Positions 60,948 to 64,000 of a stretch of DNA of 64,000 bases are shown here, in pieces. The notes below the pieces were generated by a model that made no database searches, was not told where the DNA came from, and worked only from the letters and a program-made list of their open reading frames with translations. A program made the position numbers and the translations under genes. Origin of the DNA: Cellulosimicrobium cellulans (lineage in GTDB: Bacteria; Actinomycetota; Actinomycetes; Actinomycetales; Cellulomonadaceae); the NCBI RefSeq assembly GCF_016921195.1, contig NZ_JAFGYF010000005.1:1-64000 (forward strand), read 5' to 3'. Position 1 is the first letter of the stretch; each line of letters begins with the position of its first letter.

Positions 60948-62288
60948 TCAGGGGTAGAGGCCGCGGATCTGGTGCGCCTCGGCGACGCGCTGCACGCCGA
61001 TCACGAGCGCGGCGTCGCGCAGGCTCAGCTCCTCGCGGCGCGCGAGGCCCGCCACCTCCTCGTACGCGTGCAGCATGCGGTGCTCGAGCTTGTCGCCGAT
61101 CTCCTCGGCGGTCCACCAGTACGCCTGGTTCGCCTGGACCCACTCGAAGTAGGAGACGACGACGCCGCCCGCGTTCGCGAGCACGTCCGGCACGACCGTC
61201 ACGCCGTTCTTGGCGAGCACGCGGTCGCCCTCGGCCGTCGTCGGGCCGTTCGCGCCCTCGACGACCCAGCGGGCACGCACGGTGCGGGCGGTGTCGCCGT
61301 CGAGCACGCCCTCGACCGCGGCGGGGACCAGGACGTCGACGTCGAGTGCGAGCAGCGCGTCGTTGTCGACCGGGTCGGCGCGGTCGAAGCCCACCACGCT
61401 GCCGGTCGCGGCGACGTGCTCGACCAGCGCGCGCACGTCGAGCCCGTCCGGGTCGTGCACGCCCCCGTACTGGTCGGAGACCGCGACGACGCGCGCCCCG
61501 CGCGCCGCGAACAGCGCCGCGGCGTGCGACCCGACCTTGCCGAAGCCCTGGATCGCGACGCGCACGTCGGACAGCGGCACGCCCGCCTCGTCGAGCGCCG
61601 CGGCGGTGACGTGCACGACGCCTGCGCTGGTCGCCGTCGTGCGCCCGAGCGACCCGCCCACGGTGATCGGCTTGCCGGTCACGACGGCAGGGATCGTGTA
61701 TCCCTGGTTGACCGAGTAGGTGTCCATGACCCACGCCATGGTCCGCTCGTTGGTGCCCATGTCGGGCGCCATGATGTCCCGCTCCGGGCCGATCACCGGC
61801 ATGATCTCCGACGTGTAGCGGCGCGTGACGCGCTCGAGCTCGGCCTCGGAGTAGCAGCGCGGGTCGATCGCGACCCCGCCCTTCGCCCCGCCGTACGGCA
61901 GGTCGACGATCGCGCACTTCCAGGTCATCCACATCGCGAGCGCGCGGACCTCGTCGATGTCAACGCTCGGGGAGTACCGCAGGCCGCCCTTGCCGGGTCC
62001 GCGCGAGACGTTGTGCTGCACGCGGTAGCCGCAGAAGAGGACGGTACGGCCGTCGTCGCGCCGCAGCGGCACGGCGACGTTCACCTCGCGCCGGGGCGTC
62101 GCCAGCATCTCGTGCAGGCCGTCGTCGTAGCCGAGGAAGGCGACCGCGCCCGCGAGCTGCGCGTGCGCGGTGTCGAGGGCGGACGCCGGTGCGGTCGCCG
62201 CGTCGGGTCGAGGGGTCGTGCGGGGAGCGGGGTCGTTCGGGCTGGGGTCGCCGCCGGTGAAGGTGGGCGGCACGGACGTCGTCGTCAC
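60948..62288 (-). CDS. Glutamate dehydrogenase (Glu/Leu/Phe/Val family)
   Basis: The 446-residue protein has an N-terminal Pro/Ala front (about 1-40), then PGKGGLRYSP, VDLPYGGAKGGVAIDP with the catalytic lysine, and the Rossmann part VRVAIQGFGKVGSHAAALFAARGARVVAVSD. The TKCAIVDLPYGGAKGGV block, with VDIDEVRALAMWMTWK, is glutamate dehydrogenase of the hexameric short type. Cofactor preference is probably NAD (Asp in VAVSDQ). GGAGGAACC precedes GTG 62288. A stand-alone gene. Confidence 0.92.
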   Translation of the reverse strand: MTTTSVPPTFTGGDPSPNDPAPRTTPRPDAATAPASALDTAHAQLAGAVAFLGYDDGLHEMLATPRREVNVAVPLRRDDGRTVLFCGYRVQHNVSRGPGKGGLRYSPSVDIDEVRALAMWMTWKCAIVDLPYGGAKGGVAIDPRCYSEAELERVTRRYTSEIMPVIGPERDIMAPDMGTNERTMAWVMDTYSVNQGYTIPAVVTGKPITVGGSLGRTTATSAGVVHVTAAALDEAGVPLSDVRVAIQGFGKVGSHAAALFAARGARVVAVSDQYGGVHDPDGLDVRALVEHVAATGSVVGFDRADPVDNDALLALDVDVLVPAAVEGVLDGDTARTVRARWVVEGANGPTTAEGDRVLAKNGVTVVPDVLANAGGVVVSYFEWVQANQAYWWTAEEIGDKLEHRMLHAYEEVAGLARREELSLRDAALVIGVQRVAEAHQIRGLYP

Positions 62289-62374
62289 GGTTCCTCCGGT
62301 TCGAGGTTCTCCTCGGTGCCGCGGGGGTGTGCGGCACCGAGGGTCACGCTACCCCCGGAGCGGGCGCTCGCCCC

Positions 62375-63181
62375 TCACGCGCCGCGGCGGTGCCCCAGGG
62401 CGTCGATCGCCGCGAGCTCGTCCGCGGTGAGGGAGAACCCGGTCACCCGGAAGTTCGCCTCGATCCGCTCCGGCGTCACCGACTTCGGGATGACGACGAA
62501 CCCGTGGTCGAGGTGCCAGCGCAGCACGACCTGCGTGGGCGTGACGCCGTGCGCGGCCGCGACCTCGGCGAGCACGGGCGCGTCGAGGTCGGTGCGCTTG
62601 AACGGGCTGTAGCCCTCGAGCACGACGCCGCGCTGCGTGAGCTCGTGCGCGAGGCGGTGGTCGTAGTCGGCCGGGCTCCACGGGATCTGGTCGACGGCGG
62701 GCGTCTCGCCGACCTGCTCGGACAGGACGTCGACCTGCTCGACCGAGTAGTTGCTCACCCCGATCGAGCGCACCTTGCCCTCGTTCCGCAGCTCGACGAA
62801 CCGCTCCCACACCCAGGGCGACGCCTCGCCGGACGGCGGCCAGTGGATGAGCCACAGGTCCACGTGGTCCGTGCCGAGGTCGCGCAGCGACGCCTCGAGC
62901 GTCTCGCGCTCGCGGCCCGCGGCGTCCGGCGGGAGCTTGGTCGTGACGAACACGTCGGCACGGTCCACGGTCGAGTCGGCGAGCGCGCGCCCGACCTGCG
63001 CCTCGTTGCCGTAGCCCGTCGCGGTGTCGACGTGCCGGTAGCCCACGTCGAGCGCGTGGCGCACGGCGCGGTACGCGTCGTCGCCCTCGGACTGCCAGGT
63101 GCCGAGGCCGAGCAGCGGCATCGCGCCGCCGGGCAGGTCGACGGAAGGGACGGCGCCAGGGGAGGAGTCTGTGGTGGTCAT
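62375..63181 (-). CDS. Aldo/keto reductase
   Basis: The 268-residue protein has the AKR barrel: GGAMPLLGLGTWQSEGDDAYRAVRHALDVGYRHVDTATGYGNEAQVGRAL (catalytic Asp and Tyr), VFVTTKLPPDAAG (Lys), DLWLIHWP (His), and the C-terminal VVIPKSVTPERIEANF, which holds the NADPH phosphate site. It reduces carbonyls with NADPH; substrate not predictable. Start ATG 63181 has a weak ribosome site; GACACT six bases upstream may be the -10 of a leaderless message. Confidence 0.93.
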   Translation of the reverse strand: MTTTDSSPGAVPSVDLPGGAMPLLGLGTWQSEGDDAYRAVRHALDVGYRHVDTATGYGNEAQVGRALADSTVDRADVFVTTKLPPDAAGRERETLEASLRDLGTDHVDLWLIHWPPSGEASPWVWERFVELRNEGKVRSIGVSNYSVEQVDVLSEQVGETPAVDQIPWSPADYDHRLAHELTQRGVVLEGYSPFKRTDLDAPVLAEVAAAHGVTPTQVVLRWHLDHGFVVIPKSVTPERIEANFRVTGFSLTADELAAIDALGHRRGA

Positions 63182-63240
63182 GCCGCCAGTGTCCGTGCCG
63201 GACGCGGACGCTCGCCACCGCGCGCGTCTCGCCCCGCCTG

Positions 63241-63302
63241 TGCCGAACCCGGCGACATCCCCGGGTTCGGCGCGTGGCGCGACCACAACCCCGGGTTCGG
63301 CA
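63241..63302. repeat. GCCGAACC-type hairpin repeat, copy 2
   Basis: TGCCGAACCCGG (63241-63252) can pair with CCGGGTTCGGCA at 63291-63302 (12 bp) or with CCGGGTTCGGC at 63261-63271 (11 bp), two alternative right arms 30 bases apart. ATCCCCGGGTTCGGCGCG (63257-63274) equals the copy at 49455-49472. It lies between AKR and the AraC gene on the same strand. Confidence 0.7.
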
Positions 63303-63315
63303 GCGGGAGGGGTGG

Positions 63316-63999
63316 TCAGCGGCGCGTGCGACGGCGGTACTGGGCCGGGGTCTCGCCGGTGAGGCGCGCGAACGTGCGCGTGAACGACGGCTGGTCGTAG
63401 AACCCGCTCTCCGCCGCGACCTCGCCGATCGACGCCGTGCTCCCGGCGAGCAGGCGCGTCGCGTGGTCGACCCGGGTGCGCAGCACGAGCTGGCGCGGTG
63501 TCACGCCGTACACGCGCCGCACGCGCCGGTCGAGCACCGCCGACGTGGAGCCGGCTGCCTCGGCGAGCCGCGCCGTCGTCCAGCGGGCCCCGAGGTCCGC
63601 CTCGACCGCCGCGACGAGCGCCGCCATCGAGGCCATGGTCGCGTCGTCCGCCGCGCCCGCCCGCAGGTCGTGGGAGACGGACACGATCCCGACGAGGCGG
63701 CCCGCGTCGTCGTGCACGGGGAGCTTGGACGTGAGGAACCAGCCCGACGTGCCGCCCAGCCGCCGGATGCGCTCGAGCTCGCCCCGCAGCGCGCGCCCGC
63801 GCAGCACCTCGGCGTCCTGCTGCTCGTAGCGCTCGGCGAGCTGCGCGACGAACAGGTCGCGCGCCCGCCGGCCCAGCACCGCGCGGCGCGAGCGCTCGTG
63901 GGTCCGCGCGACGAACACCGGGTTGACCGCGACGTACCGGCCCGTGACGTCCTTGGCGCAGAACATCGTGTCCGGCAGCTCGTCCATGAGCGCGACCAT
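63316..63999 (-). CDS. PAS domain/AraC-type transcriptional regulator (N-terminus at window edge)
   Basis: The visible 227 residues include a PAS domain (about 1-115: LPDTMFCAKDVTGRYVAVNPVFV, GWFLTSKLPVHDDAGRLVGIVSVSHDL) and a C-terminal AraC double helix-turn-helix (about 130-227: LGARWTTARLAEAAGSTSAVLDRRVRRVYGVTPRQLVLRTRVDHATRLL and IGEVAAESGFYDQPSFTRTFARLTGETPAQYRR). The ATG at 63999 may be internal, since the PAS fold begins almost at once; a few residues or more could be missing past the right edge. It probably senses a small ligand; targets unknown, the aldo/keto reductase gene being downstream on the same strand. Confidence 0.85.
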   Translation of the reverse strand: MVALMDELPDTMFCAKDVTGRYVAVNPVFVARTHERSRRAVLGRRARDLFVAQLAERYEQQDAEVLRGRALRGELERIRRLGGTSGWFLTSKLPVHDDAGRLVGIVSVSHDLRAGAADDATMASMAALVAAVEADLGARWTTARLAEAAGSTSAVLDRRVRRVYGVTPRQLVLRTRVDHATRLLAGSTASIGEVAAESGFYDQPSFTRTFARLTGETPAQYRRRTRR

Positions 64000-64000
64000 G

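Overview
The window is very GC-rich double-stranded DNA with dense, short-gapped genes, many GTG starts and frequent ATGA/GTGA stop-start overlaps. Mycothiol conjugate amidase (Mca), a DUF4307/greA neighbourhood, a hemolysin III/short prenyl transferase pair and a ferrochelatase followed by a coproheme decarboxylase all point to a high-GC actinobacterium. The sugar-use genes and overall style would suit the Cellulomonas/Cellulosimicrobium group (Promicromonosporaceae), but that is an inference. No rRNA, tRNA, phage, transposase or CRISPR array was found; this is mostly ordinary chromosome.

Layout. 1-1209: N-terminal part of a large exported protein (runs off the left edge). 1387-5698: three small regulator/target modules (ArsR-like regulator with an MpaB-type oxygenase; MarR with an MFS exporter; MarR with a large RND exporter, 5778-8960), each with a palindrome or repeat cluster in the divergent gap. 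8961-9794: an 834-base gene-free stretch holding two inverted arrays of 21-base repeats, the most unusual structure in the window. 9795-13838: a translationally coupled ABC exporter plus two-component system. 14216-18610: Bax inhibitor-like protein, a small membrane protein, DUF5701, cystathionine beta-synthase and an FKBP. 18676-28149: rRNA-type methyltransferase, DUF2252, SelW-like protein, DUF5997 divergent from a lone LysR effector domain, ArsR/SRPBCC pair, PAP2 phosphatase, CPBP protein, acyltransferase, MsrA. 28293-33711: SDR, cystathionine gamma-synthase, AI-2E-family permease overlapping threonine dehydratase, GreA. 34019-42581: DUF4307, mca operon, hlyIII/uppS, MarR, glycerate kinase, AAA ATPase, MntP. 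42664-48027: a minus-strand operon (GH20 hexosaminidase, D-aminoacylase, D-amino-acid deaminase, RidA) that looks built to strip and deaminate N-acylated D-amino acids or amino-sugar material. 48294-55142: LacI regulator, GH13 alpha-glucosidase and a complete carbohydrate ABC importer without its ATPase. 55266-63999: alkaline phosphatase, DUF2804, coproporphyrin-dependent haem genes with a TspO-like protein, glutamate dehydrogenase, aldo/keto reductase and an edge-truncated PAS/AraC regulator.

Working together. Cystathionine beta-synthase and gamma-synthase family enzymes give transsulfuration; the haem end-steps sit with a TspO-like porphyrin-binding candidate; the LacI gene lies between two carbohydrate operons and could control one or both. 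Two kinds of gene start are visible: Shine-Dalgarno-led starts, and at least nine starts where a TANNNT box sits only 6-7 bases before the start codon, which implies leaderless transcripts. Convergent gene ends are repeatedly closed by long perfect-stem hairpins.
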